From Larix sibirica (lineage: Eukaryota > Streptophyta > Pinopsida > Pinales > Pinaceae), in the NCBI GenBank assembly GCA_004151065.3, contig NWUY0300000982.1, positions 50,049 through 80,208 on the forward strand: a DNA stretch of 30,160 nucleotides, written 5' to 3'. This document shows positions 10,430 through 21,400 of this stretch, piece by piece. How positions within the stretch are numbered: the first letter of the stretch is position 1; each line of letters begins with the position of its first letter. The translations under genes were made by a program, and so were the position numbers. The notes beneath the pieces were generated by a model that was not told the DNA's origin, searched no databases, and saw nothing but the letters and a program-made list of their open reading frames with translations.

Positions 10430-11280
10430 GTTGTAGAAGACTGTCCGAGGTACTAACATGGTTTTGCAAGTCAGTTGATCTTTTAGTGGACACGTCTCCT
10501 TCAAGTTTCTTCACTTTCTCCTCCAAGTCCTTGGTCTTCCACCAACAATCCTTTTCCATATGTTCCAAATTCCCATAATAGCGGCATGTCTTCTTCTCTC
10601 TACCTTTCTCAGTTGAAGTTTGATTACCATGCTTCTTGTCATTTTGGTTGGCATCGTTGTTTTCCTTATCATGTCTACCTCTTTCTCTATAATTCTATTG
10701 ACCTTTGCCCTTCAACAAATGGGCTTGTTGCTTGACCTCAAGTTTCCCTTCATTAAGAAATTTCTCTTATGCCCTAATTGATAAACCAAAAAAAGAGTCA
10801 AAGGTATAATCCTTACCTATCATCTTTCTAGGTGGTCCAACTGACACAAATCTAGAACATAATACATCATATGGAGTGTTTAGATTCATCAAGATCACTT
10901 CTATGCACTGACCATCTCTTTTGGGAAAATATTTTCTACATTCAACCAATTTCAATTTAAGTTCCTCCACATGCACCAGATAATCTTCAATCCTTTCAAA
11001 AGAGAGAGGATCTAAAGAGATAAACTCTTTCTCAATTGGAATAAATTGACTTTCGTTGATTTTATCCAATAAAGTCTTTAGCTTATATGAAAGTAAATCT
11101 CCCAGAGATGTAGGTCATTGTGGCTTCTACAACCTCAGCCTTCTTCCCGTTGATTTCAAACTTGTGCTGGTCATCCTTTGGATATGGAACCACAATCTTC
11201 AAAAATTGCCACAACGCTTTACTCTTCAACAACGTTTACATATCTTGCGCCCAAATTCCATAATTATGGTCATTTAGAAC
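10430..11280 (-). pseudogene. First Copia family gag remnant, copy 1
   Basis: From about 11275 the minus strand reads NYGIWAQDM, LLKSKALWQFLKIVVPYP and TYISWEI (gag N-terminal pattern). It then has an open UBN2-type stretch at 11069-10767 (LDPLSFERIEDYLVHVEELK). A damaged knuckle follows near 10570 (CRYYGNLEHMEKDC, second Cys replaced by Tyr), then a coiled-coil-like KTKDLEEKVKKLEGD. Frameshifts and stops separate the parts. No protease or polymerase follows. Confidence 0.75.
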
Positions 11281-11443
11281 CACAGTTTAGTCTTGGAATT
11301 CATAATGCTACTCTATTGATGAAATCCTAGTTTCAATCTGCATGTCGAAACCCTGAGTCAACTTACTACGAAAATTTGACTCATCAAGAGCACCAACAAC
11401 CTCCACAAGACTTGTGGACAACATGCTAGATTTCAAGCCCCTA

Positions 11444-11455
11444 GATTTAATACCA
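11444..11455 (-). other. Primer-binding site of the first Copia family, copy 1
   Basis: TGGTATTAAATC on the minus strand directly after the LTR end, against TGGTATCAGAGC of the initiator tRNA-Met type. It is a mutated version. Confidence 0.75.
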
Positions 11456-11960
11456 TGTTAGAGAATCAAAGGATGATTAGGTAGATCAAAGACCTAGTAT
11501 TCCATGAGAGAGGTGGTGTCTTAAGACACAATTACAACATTGAAGCACAACCGAGCATAACTCAAGATACAAAGAAATGTAAGAATCCAAAAGATTTCCA
11601 TATACAACACATACACATTGAATTACATATGTTGTTCACCATTTCATAGATTGCACGACGGGGCTATCTTATATGGCACCAAGATGTAACCAACTCTATT
11701 GAAGTGAGGAAGATGAGTCCACATAGATTGCTTAGGGTGCATAACAAACTCTTTAATTTTTTCCTTTGTCCATGCACTTGTTGACTGTTTTGTTCCAACA
11801 ACTTGACCAATTGAATGCTTAGTTGACCATCTAACTAGTCCCCTAGTCGACTCCTCGATCGACAAGTCAATCGATTCTCCTAGTTGATTGTTGACTATCG
11901 ATTGAATGTGTTTAGAAGATCTAGAGATGTCATGAACCTACAAATCCTATTGTTCCAACA
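11456..11960 (-). mobile_element. 5' LTR of the first Copia family, copy 1
   Basis: 505 bp from TGTTGGAACAATAGG to ATTCTCTAACA on the minus strand, with TG...CA ends and the primer site attached. It is flanked on the right by AAAAATTCG. Confidence 0.85.
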
Positions 11961-12572
11961 AAAAATTCGAAAAGAGTGATGCGCCTGTGGAACATGTGCC
12001 ATTGTTTGCTTTGTATAAGGTGTGCTCTTGAGAGATGTGCAAATAATGGAAGCGTCCTCATTAGTTAGTGCGTATGTAGAATAGAAATGTTAAATGCCCT
12101 TGATAAGTGTGCAAGAATGCCATGTGTCTTGTAGCTTTAACCTTTTGATCAATTGAGATATTATTAATCATGCTTCATGAAGTGGTGCAACTTTGGAAAA
12201 TGTGCAAATAGTGGATGAGGGTGGTTATGGTCATCCGTAGATATAGGACAATAAAAAACTAAAATAATCCTCTAAATGTGAGCGCCTTAGATAGATGTGC
12301 AAGCCTCCTTGAAGCTTGGTTGCCCTTATTAATTAGAAATCAACACATGTGGCATAAAATATCTTAAATTTCCTCTAAAAGTGGAGTGTCTCCCTACTCC
12401 TAGTGTTTGATGTCATGAAACCCTCCTTGGATGATGGGCACTCCACCCAGAAAGATGTGCTTGATCTTGTAGATGGGTTGTATGCCCTCCTAGAAACTTC
12501 AATGGTGTGAAATGACTCCAAATATGTGGATTATACCCCAAACATTGCGAGATGCACCTCAATGAACATAAT
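11961..12572. repeat. Degenerate array bordering the LTR, copy 1
   Basis: Recurring words GATGTGCAA, AGTGGTGCAAC, GTGAGCGCC and AGTGGAGTGTC are shared with 4141-4422. It ends inside the first 96-bp unit at the N. Confidence 0.65.
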
Positions 12573-12573
12573 N
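12573..12573. other. Single unresolved base at the duplication boundary
   Basis: The N falls exactly where identity with 16679 ends, within a tandem repeat, the usual place for a contig join. Confidence 0.9.
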
Positions 12574-14194
12574 ATTGATAAAATAGCCTTCAAAGTTTCC
12601 TATATATAAAGGAGATTCGCCCATTTATTTTACACATAAATTTCAGGGGGGTTCTTAAAATTATCCCTAACCAAAAGCTTCCACTATCTACTAGGAGAGT
12701 CACAATTAAGTTCCATAATTAATTCTTCTAACATATTAGCTTTGGCACCCACTCCACTACCCCACACAACATAGAAAGGCATTGGCTTCTCTACTCTCCA
12801 TTCCCTTGGGAATATCCCTTGTTTTCATTTTTTTGCTCTTTAGTATGTGTAGCAAGGGTCATATCACTGTCTTCTTTCATATTGAACCTTCATCATATTT
12901 ATGATCCTTGGATAGTAGCTTTTAATTCTTAGATAACTCCCAAACAAGCCAAAAATATACATGGATTTAGGGTGATATTGTCTACTCATTCTTGGTGCCT
13001 AATATCACATAGTATTTCATCTTCCATATCTACATGGATCCTATGAAGATGGACTGGTTTTTCTTTCTCAATAACTCTCTTTTCTCTTCAAGGTCTCCCA
13101 TTTTCTTTTGCTCCCCTCTCCTACTTCAATTTTTTTGTGATGAATTGGGTGAATAGGTGAGAGGGAGAAGTCTTACCTCCATTCCTTTTTTGGTCCCTTG
13201 ATGGTAGGAGGTGGTTACTACAAAGTCGGAGGTAATCATGAACGTAGGAGATAATTATTTGGACTAATTAAATCATTTCCTAAATTAATTGGCATAAATA
13301 TTAGGATACAATGGAAATATAGGGTAATCAGTGTTATGGACAAGATATGGTGAGATCATGAGATATAGTTCAATCCCCTTAGATAATATTACATTTCCCT
13401 CTTGTTCCATGCTTGGACAAACTTTTCCTCAAGAAGTTTTACCCACAGGTGCTTCACTTCGATGAGCAATATTTTATCATGTTCATTCATAAAGGGAGTT
13501 TTGAAATTGTGAAAAATAAGGTCAATATATTGTCAGTATTGGGGGGGGTTAAGGGTATGGAGGATTTGTAGGTATTGGGAGGTATAAAAAGGGGTTTCTA
13601 GTAAAAATAGGGGATATCTAGTAAAACTAGGGATTTTGTAATTGGAAAGATATATTGGGAGCGGAGCTCATCAAAAGGATTTTGGTATGGATTAATCAAT
13701 ATCTAGTAAAATTATGGGTATTCTTTAATATCCCACGAACGCAATTGCTATGACATAGTTTCACTTAGTGAAGACCCCTTGGTTTAACCCCTTTCTAAAC
13801 TAACCCAAATGCTCGAAAAAACCATCAAAGTTCTAAATTGATTGATTTTTTGAATTTTTTGATTGCCGAATCCAAGTAGTGGGGAGGAAGATTGCTACAA
13901 TATTAGTCTACTCCTGCAAAGTCCTTTATCCTCACGGTTTAACATAAAACAATATGCATCAAGTAGGGAGCATTAAATGCAATGCAATATATATTAATAT
14001 ATAACAATATTTATGTCTATGTCTTTCTCTTTGTCATATTTTAGATTTGAGAACTTGCCCATTGGTGTAAAATTATTGCTTGTAGGGATTGTGCACTCCT
14101 CTCAATTGAAATCCTAAATACATAATTAATACCCAAATACACCCATATGTAAAATAATAACAATAGTGTAAATCTAAGGTCGTGATCTAACAAG
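12574..14194. other. Spacer between the two 2.48-kb copies, no gene
   Basis: No coding family is recognised. A TATA-like GGTATAAAAAGGGG (plus strand, 13581) within a G-rich stretch at 13540-13640 resembles an LTR promoter region. Near the right end TGTTAGATCACGACC on the minus strand (14192) could be an LTR start. Neither is proven. Confidence 0.4.
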
Positions 14195-14532
14195 ACACCA
14201 AATTGGTGTATGAGACCCCCCTTGTTTGTGGGACAAGGGGAAAAATAAGTTTACATGTGACTCAAACTCAGAAATAGAATTTTCTTTATCCCAAGTCAAA
14301 CTCAAAAATAGAATTTACTAAAAAATAAAACAAAACTGAATCTTTAACTAGTGCCGCATGCCTCTAAGATTAGTTGGTGGTGGCACATGCCTTATCCAAG
14401 GCTAGCTAGTGGGTGCATCTATGCATGCACCCACTCCCTCTATAAAGAAAGAGTGATGCACCTCCTCCTTGAGATCTATGATGCACCCTCTCTGGCTTCT
14501 ATGGTGCTATTGAACAATTGCCCAAATTTGTT

Positions 14533-15383
14533 GTTGTAGAAGACTGTCCGAGGTACTAACATGGTTTTGCAAGTCAGTTGATCTTTTAGTGGACACGTCT
14601 CCTTCAAGTTTCTTCACTTTCTCCTCCAAGTCCTTGGTCTTCCACCAACAATCCTTTTCCATATGTTCCAAATTCCCATAATAGCGGCATGTCTTCTTCT
14701 CTCTACCTTTCTCAGTTGAAGTTTGATTACCATGCTTCTTGTCATTTTGGTTGGCATCGTTGTTTTCCTTATCATGTCTACCTCTTTCTCTATAATTCTA
14801 TTGACCTTTGCCCTTCAACAAATGGGCTTGTTGCTTGACCTCAAGTTTCCCTTCATTAAGAAATTTCTCTTATGCCCTAATTGATAAACCAAAAAAAGAG
14901 TCAAAGGTATAATCCTTACCTATCATCTTTCTAGGTGGTCCAACTGACACAAATCTAGAACATAATACATTATATGGAGTGTTTAGATTCATCAAGATCA
15001 CTTCTATGCACTGACCATCTCTTTTGGGAAAATATTTTCTACATTCAACCAATTTCAATTTAAGTTCCTCCACATGCACCAGATAATCTTCAATCCTTTC
15101 AAAAGAGAGAGGATCTAAAGAGATAAACTCTTTCTCAATTGGAATAAATTGACTTTCGTTGATTTTATCCAATAAAGTCTTTAGCTTATATGAAAGTAAA
15201 TCTCCCAGAGATGTAGGTCATTGTGGCTTCTACAACCTCAGCCTTCTTCCCGTTGATTTCAAACTTGTGCTGGTCATCCTTTGGATATGGAACCACAATC
15301 TTCAAAAATTGCCACAACGCTTTACTCTTCAACAACGTTTACATATCTTGCGCCCAAATTCCATAATTATGGTCATTTAGAAC
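14533..15383 (-). pseudogene. First Copia family gag remnant, copy 2
   Basis: Same structure and same lesions as copy 1. One coding change is seen (TPYDVL to TPYNVL). Shared stops and frameshifts show that the gag was already dead before duplication. Confidence 0.75.
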
Positions 15384-15546
15384 CACAGTTTAGTCTTGGA
15401 ATTCATAATGCTACTCTATTGATGAAATCCTAGTTTCAATCTGCATGTCGAAACCCTGAGTCAACTTACTACGAAAATTTGACTCATCAAGAGCACCAAC
15501 AACCTCCACAAGACTTGTGGACAACATGCTAGATTTCAAGCCCCTA

Positions 15547-15558
15547 GATTTAATACCA
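15547..15558 (-). other. Primer-binding site of the first Copia family, copy 2
   Basis: TGGTATTAAATC, identical to copy 1. Confidence 0.75.
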
Positions 15559-16067
15559 TGTTAGAGAATCAAAGGATGATTAGGTAGATCAAAGACCTAG
15601 TATTCCATGAGAGAGGTGGTGTCTTAAGACACAATTACAACATTGAAGCACAACCGAGCATAACTCAAGATACAAAGAAATGTAAGAATCCAAAAGATTT
15701 CCATATACAACACATACACATTGAATTACATATGTTGTTCACCATTTCATAGATTGCACGACGGGGCTATCTTATATGGCACCAAGATGTAACCAACCAA
15801 CTCTATTGAAGTGAGGAAGATGAGTCCACATAGATTGCTTAGGGTGCATAACAAACTCTTTAATTTTTTCCTTTGTCCATGCACTTGTTGACTGTTTTGT
15901 TCCAACAACTTGACCAATTGAATGCTTAGTTGACCATCTAACTAGTCCCCTAGTCGACTCCTCGATCGACAAGTCAATCGATTCTCCTAGTTGATTGTTG
16001 ACTATCGATTGAATGTGTTTAGAAGATCTAGAGATGTCATGAACCTACAAATCCTATTGTTCCAACA
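15559..16067 (-). mobile_element. 5' LTR of the first Copia family, copy 2
   Basis: 509 bp, the same LTR as at 11456-11960 with a 4-base insertion. Confidence 0.85.
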
Positions 16068-16587
16068 AAAAATTCGAAAAGAGTGATGCGCCTGTGGAAC
16101 ATGTGCCATTGTTTGCTTTGTATAAGGTGTGCTCTTGAGAGATGTGCAAATAATGGAAGCGTCCTCATTAGTTAGTGCGTATGTAGAATAGAAATGTTAA
16201 ATGCCCTTGATAAGTGTGCAAGAATGCCATGTGTCTTGTAGCTTTAACCTTTTGATCAATTGAGATATTATTAATCATGCTTCATGAAGTGGTGCAACTT
16301 TGGAAAATGTGCAAATAGTGGATGAGGGTGGTTATGGTCATCCGTAGATATAGGACAATAAAAAACTAAAATAATCCTCTAAATGTGAGCGCCTTAGATA
16401 GATGTGCAAGCCTCCTTGAAGCTTGGTTGCCCTTATTAATTAGAAATCAACACATGTGGCATAAAATATCTTAAATTTCCTCTAAAAGTGGAGTGTCTCC
16501 CTACTCCTAGTGTTTGATGTCATGAAACCCTCCTTGGATGATGGGCACTCCACCCAGAAAGATGTGCTTGATCTTGTAGATGGGTTG
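16068..16587. repeat. Degenerate array bordering the LTR, copy 2
   Basis: Same sequence as 11961-12480. It leads directly into the clean 96-bp units. Confidence 0.65.
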
Positions 16588-16875
16588 TATGCCCTCCTAG
16601 AAACTTCAATGGTGTGAAATGACTCCAAATATGTGGATTATACCCCAAACATTGCGAGATGCACCTCAATGAACATAATGCAATATGCCCTCCTAGAAAC
16701 TTGAGTGGTGTGAAATGCCTCCAAATATGTGGATTATACCTCAAACATTGCGAGATGCACCTCAATGAACATAATGCAATATGCCCTCCTAGAAACTTCA
16801 GTGGTGTGAAATGCCTCCAAATATGTGGATTATACCTCAAACATTGTGAGATGCACCTCAATGAACAAATATGTA
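16588..16875. repeat. Three 96-bp tandem units
   Basis: Units begin TATGCCCTCCTAGAAACTT at 16588, 16684 and 16780 and are nearly identical, the third drifting at its end. Because 96 is a multiple of three, open frames with 32-residue periodic repeats appear on both strands. I do not consider them genes. Confidence 0.95.
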
Positions 16876-17110
16876 GATAAAGGCTCCAAAAGGTGAATGT
16901 ATCAATCATATGTGCAGCCTTATCTCCAAATGTGTGAACTCAACCATGGAACACACCTTAAAATATGTGAACATCCTCCAGGCATGAAAAAGAAAAAGGT
17001 GATAAACAGGAAGATGCTAGAATCATGCTCCTTAAATCCACATCTCCCTAGTATAGTGCTACGGAAAATAATGGCTCAAAATGCACTTGCATTTTGGGTG
17101 GGAACAAAGT
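16876..17110. repeat. Array-end sequence shared with the left edge of the window
   Basis: Aligns in order with about 180-412. No gene. Confidence 0.75.
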
Positions 17111-18135
17111 TAATTTTGGTAAAATTTAGATTCCCCTCGAGCTTATTGGTCACTTGAGGCGAATAAATTTAAGTAGAGTTGAATGATGGGACCCCAAAAT
17201 GATCCATCATCTAGCTATTTTATCACGATTTTTGCATCCATCATCTAGCTTTTTTATCACGATTTTTGCATGCTTTCGTGTGCCTTAAAGATGACTTTTG
17301 ATGTAGAAAAGCTATTTTTTTGGATACCAAAATCACTTGGAGCAGCATCGCATGTTTTCAGTCTGGATGATTAATCTGCACTTTTAGGAAAAATACAAAA
17401 GCATGAAATTGTTTCCTCCACCTTCATCTGAAGCCAGCCTGAAATAAACAATTGTATAATTTATATTATTATTAGTCAGATTACGTTAAGCAATTGTTGG
17501 TTAGTTAAGTCCACCAACCCAATGGTTATTATGAACAATCATGACTATTCTCATATTTTGTTTCTATTGTACTCTTCCCCTCATATTTTGTTTCTATTAT
17601 ACTCTTCCCCTTCCACCTTAGAAGGCAAAAGAGGACAAGGAATCAATTAGGTTTGCTGTATAAATTTGTTCTCCTTGTGTATGGTGTGTTTTTGATTTAT
17701 TGTCATTTGGAAGGGCCCCCATACTGATTTCACCTTTTCTTCTCAAATCTATGTTGTCACATTATATCCATACTCTTCATATCTCTTTCAAATCTTAGAT
17801 TACTATTCTACTTGAGATTCATGTACAAGTTTTTCCTTGAGGGTGGGGGGTGTACTTGCCATAATGAACAAGATATATCAAGCACTGGATCATAAGAATT
17901 AAACTCATTGTATAGTGCATAGAATATGCGATGTGCACATAGAGTAAATTCAGTAATGAGAACCTCTTTTATCAAATTTGGACATCAAAGATCATGTAGT
18001 AAGCATATAGTTGATATTGGGCACAAAGATTTACATTAAGACTTTTAATGAGCAAAAACTTTATTGAGCAAAAACTTTATAGTGTTCAACATTTGGACTA
18101 ACCTTTGATGCTCTAAATATGCATAAATAATGCAT
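17111..18135. other. Region downstream of the GH36 gene, no gene
   Basis: It contains a 34-bp tandem duplication (CCATCATCTAGCT..., 17204 and 17238), a 30-bp one (TCATATTTTGTTTCTATT..., 17551 and 17581) and a 16-bp one near 18050 (GAGCAAAAACTTTATT). Nothing coding was seen. Confidence 0.7.
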
Positions 18136-18141
18136 TTTATT
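18136..18141 (-). promoter_or_regulatory. Candidate polyadenylation signal of the GH36 gene
   Basis: A canonical AATAAA on the minus strand lies 62 bases after the stop codon. The surrounding sequence is AT-rich, as expected for a plant 3' untranslated region. The cleavage site cannot be placed. Confidence 0.55.
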
Positions 18142-18203
18142 GATTAAAATTTAAAACTTCAGCAAATATGGCTTTTTATGCCTTAGTCAATATTGATTAG
18201 TTA

Positions 18204-18497
18204 TTAGAATTCAATTTTGACTTCATGAGAAAACACTTCATCCACGCTGGAAACAAATGGAATGGTAAGTGTCAATAGGCAGTTAACATTGTCATACGAA
18301 AGTTGTGCTTCTTTCATATTGACAAGGCACCTCTTTGGTTTTTTGGATGTATAGGCTCCAAACCTTCCGCATCCTCGCATTCTTATCTTCACTAATCCTT
18401 TGTTGTCGTCAGCATATTCAAAACTCTGAATAGCAGCTCCAGAATTATACATGTCAATGAGTCCCAAGGGAGCAAAGCTAATACTATGGTTGTACTC
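18204..18497 (-). CDS. Terminal exon f of the GH36 gene, with stop codon
   Basis: This exon has 97 codons and a TAA stop. It encodes [20 protein letters not shown], then [28 protein letters not shown] and a final SHEVKIEF. The acceptor is CATGCAG/GAG after a 93-bp intron, phase 0. The [14 protein letters not shown] and RGCGRFGAY blocks are the usual C-terminal beta-sandwich end of the family, and the length of the tail looks normal. Confidence 0.93.
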   Translation of the reverse strand, partial: EYNHSISFAPLGLIDMYNSGAAIQSFEYADDNKGLVKIRMRGCGRFGAYTSKKPKRCLVNMKEAQLSYDNVNCLLTLTIPFVSSVDEVFSHEVKIEF

Positions 18498-21400
18498 CTG
18501 CATGATTAACAAAGTCAAATTATATGTCAAGGTACTCATGTCTAATTTGCTTCCAAATCATACAAAATCTAAGGGAGGGGGAGGTTCAACCTTTATGGGA
18601 GTAATTGTATAAACTTCATATTCTAAAACCTTAAGTGATACAGTTAAAGATCCTCTTTTCGAGAGCCGTACAATACTTCCTGCAAAAGAGAAATAATTAA
18701 GCCTTTTAGTGAATACATGATCTTTCACAAATTAATCATACTATCCCAATATATAATTCGAATGTTTTTTTTCAAAATGGAAATAAAGGCAAAGACTGCA
18801 TGCAATTATTTATGCTATAATCATTATAGAAACATCAATCTTTAGCTCTTTACTAAAACCATCTACGAGAAAATTCAACTTTATGGATTGATAATATACT
18901 GCATAAGATAGCAATAAAAGTTTCATGGGTAGTCAAAGTCAAAGTTGTTCATTTTAAGAATGAATCCTTCTTGCTGGTATTGATTATCAACTAATATATC
19001 CTTTTACAATTCAAGCTTCTTAAAATAATAATGTGCTTGTGTTATCATGAAGTTTATTTAAAAGGAAGAAAATGAGAAAGGCATCTAAAATTAAATGCAC
19101 ATGAGACATCAAGTCTTTTTATTTTACATTCTGAACATGCATTTCCATAAGGGTAAAGAAAGTTAAGTTTTATAAGTCTCAAACTCACATGTTTTAAGAG
19201 AATAACCCTGGTAGACACTTGAGTGTGCATCACAAGACAAATCTATAATGTTATTACGACATTTAGAATGCTATACATAATGCTCTTTTGTGTCTATGTA
19301 GTTAAGAAAATTGGTCATTTCTTTTAGTCTAAAGAAGAGTTGGAAGTTGGTTATCTTATTATAGGTGTTCAAGACCAAATTTGAAGTGTGGACTTCAATA
19401 AATGCATTTACAATTAGATAAATTATTTTTCTTCTTTTCTTTTTTATTGAAAGGGGGTGGCGGTGAAATTTTGTCAATCACATAGTACAAATTGATGGAA
19501 GTGACACATCTATTTATTTTTCCCATGGCATTGCTTCGTGGAGTTCATATTGATAATAGAAATCCATTTTACTAGAAAAGAGACACAAAATGACAATAAG
19601 AAAGGGGGTTTTAGTGTGTATAAGAAATGTGCCAACCTACCATCATTGCATTTCCCTCTTTAAAGTGGTCTAGTATGAGTAAGAGAGTGGTGTTCTTAGA
19701 GAGCGGGGGAGACACTATGCACAACTTGTTTAATTGTGTATGCCATCTGTTGCTGCAGATAGATGCCTAGCTGATTCACGCTTCCTTACGAGGGAGGTGA
19801 TGGCTGAGAAAGAAACAAGGTTGGGCCAATGCATGGCTAGGAGATATCAAAGAATGGCTGAGAAAGAAACAAAATGAATTGAGTCTTATAAATAAAGAAC
19901 ATGGGCCGACATTGAAATTTTGAAGCACATTAATGATTTCTTCCATCTTGTTTATTTTCTAGAAGTTTTGATTCCAACTGTACAGGCTGCAAAAGCAATG
20001 CATACAACAAGGATTGTCCCAATGGATGAAGAACCCACCATGTAAGTCTTTTTAGTTTCTAGTTTGATTGGTATTGAGTTTAACGTTCAAATTGCTCAAG
20101 ATATTTGTGTAAATCTACATGTAAGACACTTATTGGAAAATTCATCAATAGTACACTTTTGCATTTGGTTTTGGAGTAGGCAACAACTATCTAAGAGGAT
20201 ATAGTTTTGGTGTAGTTAAATTTGAATTGAAAGGTAGAGGGACTTTTGATGTGGAATTTGATTGTAAAGAACATTTAGAAAAGGTTCTAGTGAGTGGATT
20301 GTGGTTCTGTAGGAATAGTGGTTGTGGTTCTGTTGGAATAGGGGTATGTTTTTACGGAGATGATCCCCCGCTTTGATCCAAATAATCTAAGCTACTTTGC
20401 ACATACCACATACCTATGTGGGTTAGATTGCCTCACCTATGTAATGAATTTAAGGAGGAGGATCTACTAGCGAACGTTGGTTTTCCTTTGGAACTTTGTT
20501 AAAGCTAGACCATAAAACTGTTAATAGGCAATTTATGGGAGTTACAAGGGTTTGCATGCAGATGGATATACAAAATCGTAATCTCAAATATCATATTTTT
20601 TCGAAAGTTAAAAAGTATATTAGGAGAGTTGAGGTTGATTATGAATGAATACTATTCAAGGGTACAAATTGTCACGAAGTTGCACACCTTTAATCGTGCA
20701 AAGCATTAATGATTAGAGTGAAGAGCAAGTTGCTAGGCCTAATGATCAATCTCCTGTAGAGAGTGATAGACCCATCGTGGTTTAGGTCACTCTATGTTTT
20801 TGAGTGATAGACCCATCGTGGTTTAGGTCACTCTATGTTTTTGAATGGAAGACCCAGGGGTAAGGGGAATGATCAAACATCACACACAAGGAGCAAATGC
20901 AAACAAGAATAGATCTACAATTTACAAAGGCCCTACTTGTATCTTCATAAACCAAGGCTAGAGGCAATTTTTTAGTACAAAAGGTAGTGAATTGGTACTT
21001 GGGGAAGGACCTTGATTTATATATAGAAGGCATTAGGCAGTCAGTATACTTAGCACCAAGTTGGGTGGAGGTTATCCACATTTTCTTGGTCTTATTTATT
21101 TGAAGTTAATATGTATTGAAAGCATAAGGAATGTTAGAAGTTTTCCCTTAGCACAATTGAATATGACTTTGGGACCCAGTGGATTAGTTAGGGCACAAAA
21201 GCCCAAATTTTTCGTTTTGACGAAGCACCATTTGGAATATAGCATTTGAAGAATTCAGAATGGGATATCAGAAACTCTTTCCTACTACAATTCAAGGACT
21301 AGAGATATTTTGGTTTTGTGGAAGAATGATTTTGAGATAAACCATGTGTAGTTAATAGTGAATGACTTAGGAAAATGAATAGTTTTTTAATTGATCAATG

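Larger units (their letters stand above)
10092..12572. repeat. 2.48-kb duplicated segment, copy 1
   Basis: It matches 14195-16679 almost base for base. I noticed only three differences: T/C at 10114, C/T at 10868, and a 4-base insertion in copy 2 after about 11690. Contents are a gag remnant, primer site and LTR of a minus-strand Copia element plus bordering array. The right end is an N at 12573. The left end is a 15-bp near-palindrome (ACACCAAATTGGTGT). Confidence 0.95.
14195..16679. repeat. 2.48-kb duplicated segment, copy 2
   Basis: Partner of 10092-12572. Unlike copy 1, its right side runs on without a break into the complete 96-bp array and unique sequence. Its left flank is unrelated to that of copy 1. 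Confidence 0.95.

Noticed and set aside
10248-10436. Identical 62-codon plus-strand frames at 10248 and 14351 as a small gene family
   Set aside because: They lie in the two copies of the 2.48-kb duplication, opposite a minus-strand gag tail and with no family signature. The identity simply reflects the duplication.
10092-16679. A complete LTR retrotransposon with 2.48-kb LTRs
   Set aside because: The repeats contain gag and a real 505-bp LTR with a primer site, lack TG...CA ends and enclose no polymerase.
16520-16909. A 129-codon repeat protein (minus) and its 73-codon partner (plus)
   Set aside because: Both are by-products of three 96-bp DNA repeats whose period is a multiple of three; open frames appear on both strands.
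18204-18679. A separate truncated copy of the GH36 gene
   Set aside because: Phase and content continue exactly from exon d at 27690, there is no overlap in content between the clusters, and the strand is the same, so one gene is the simpler reading.
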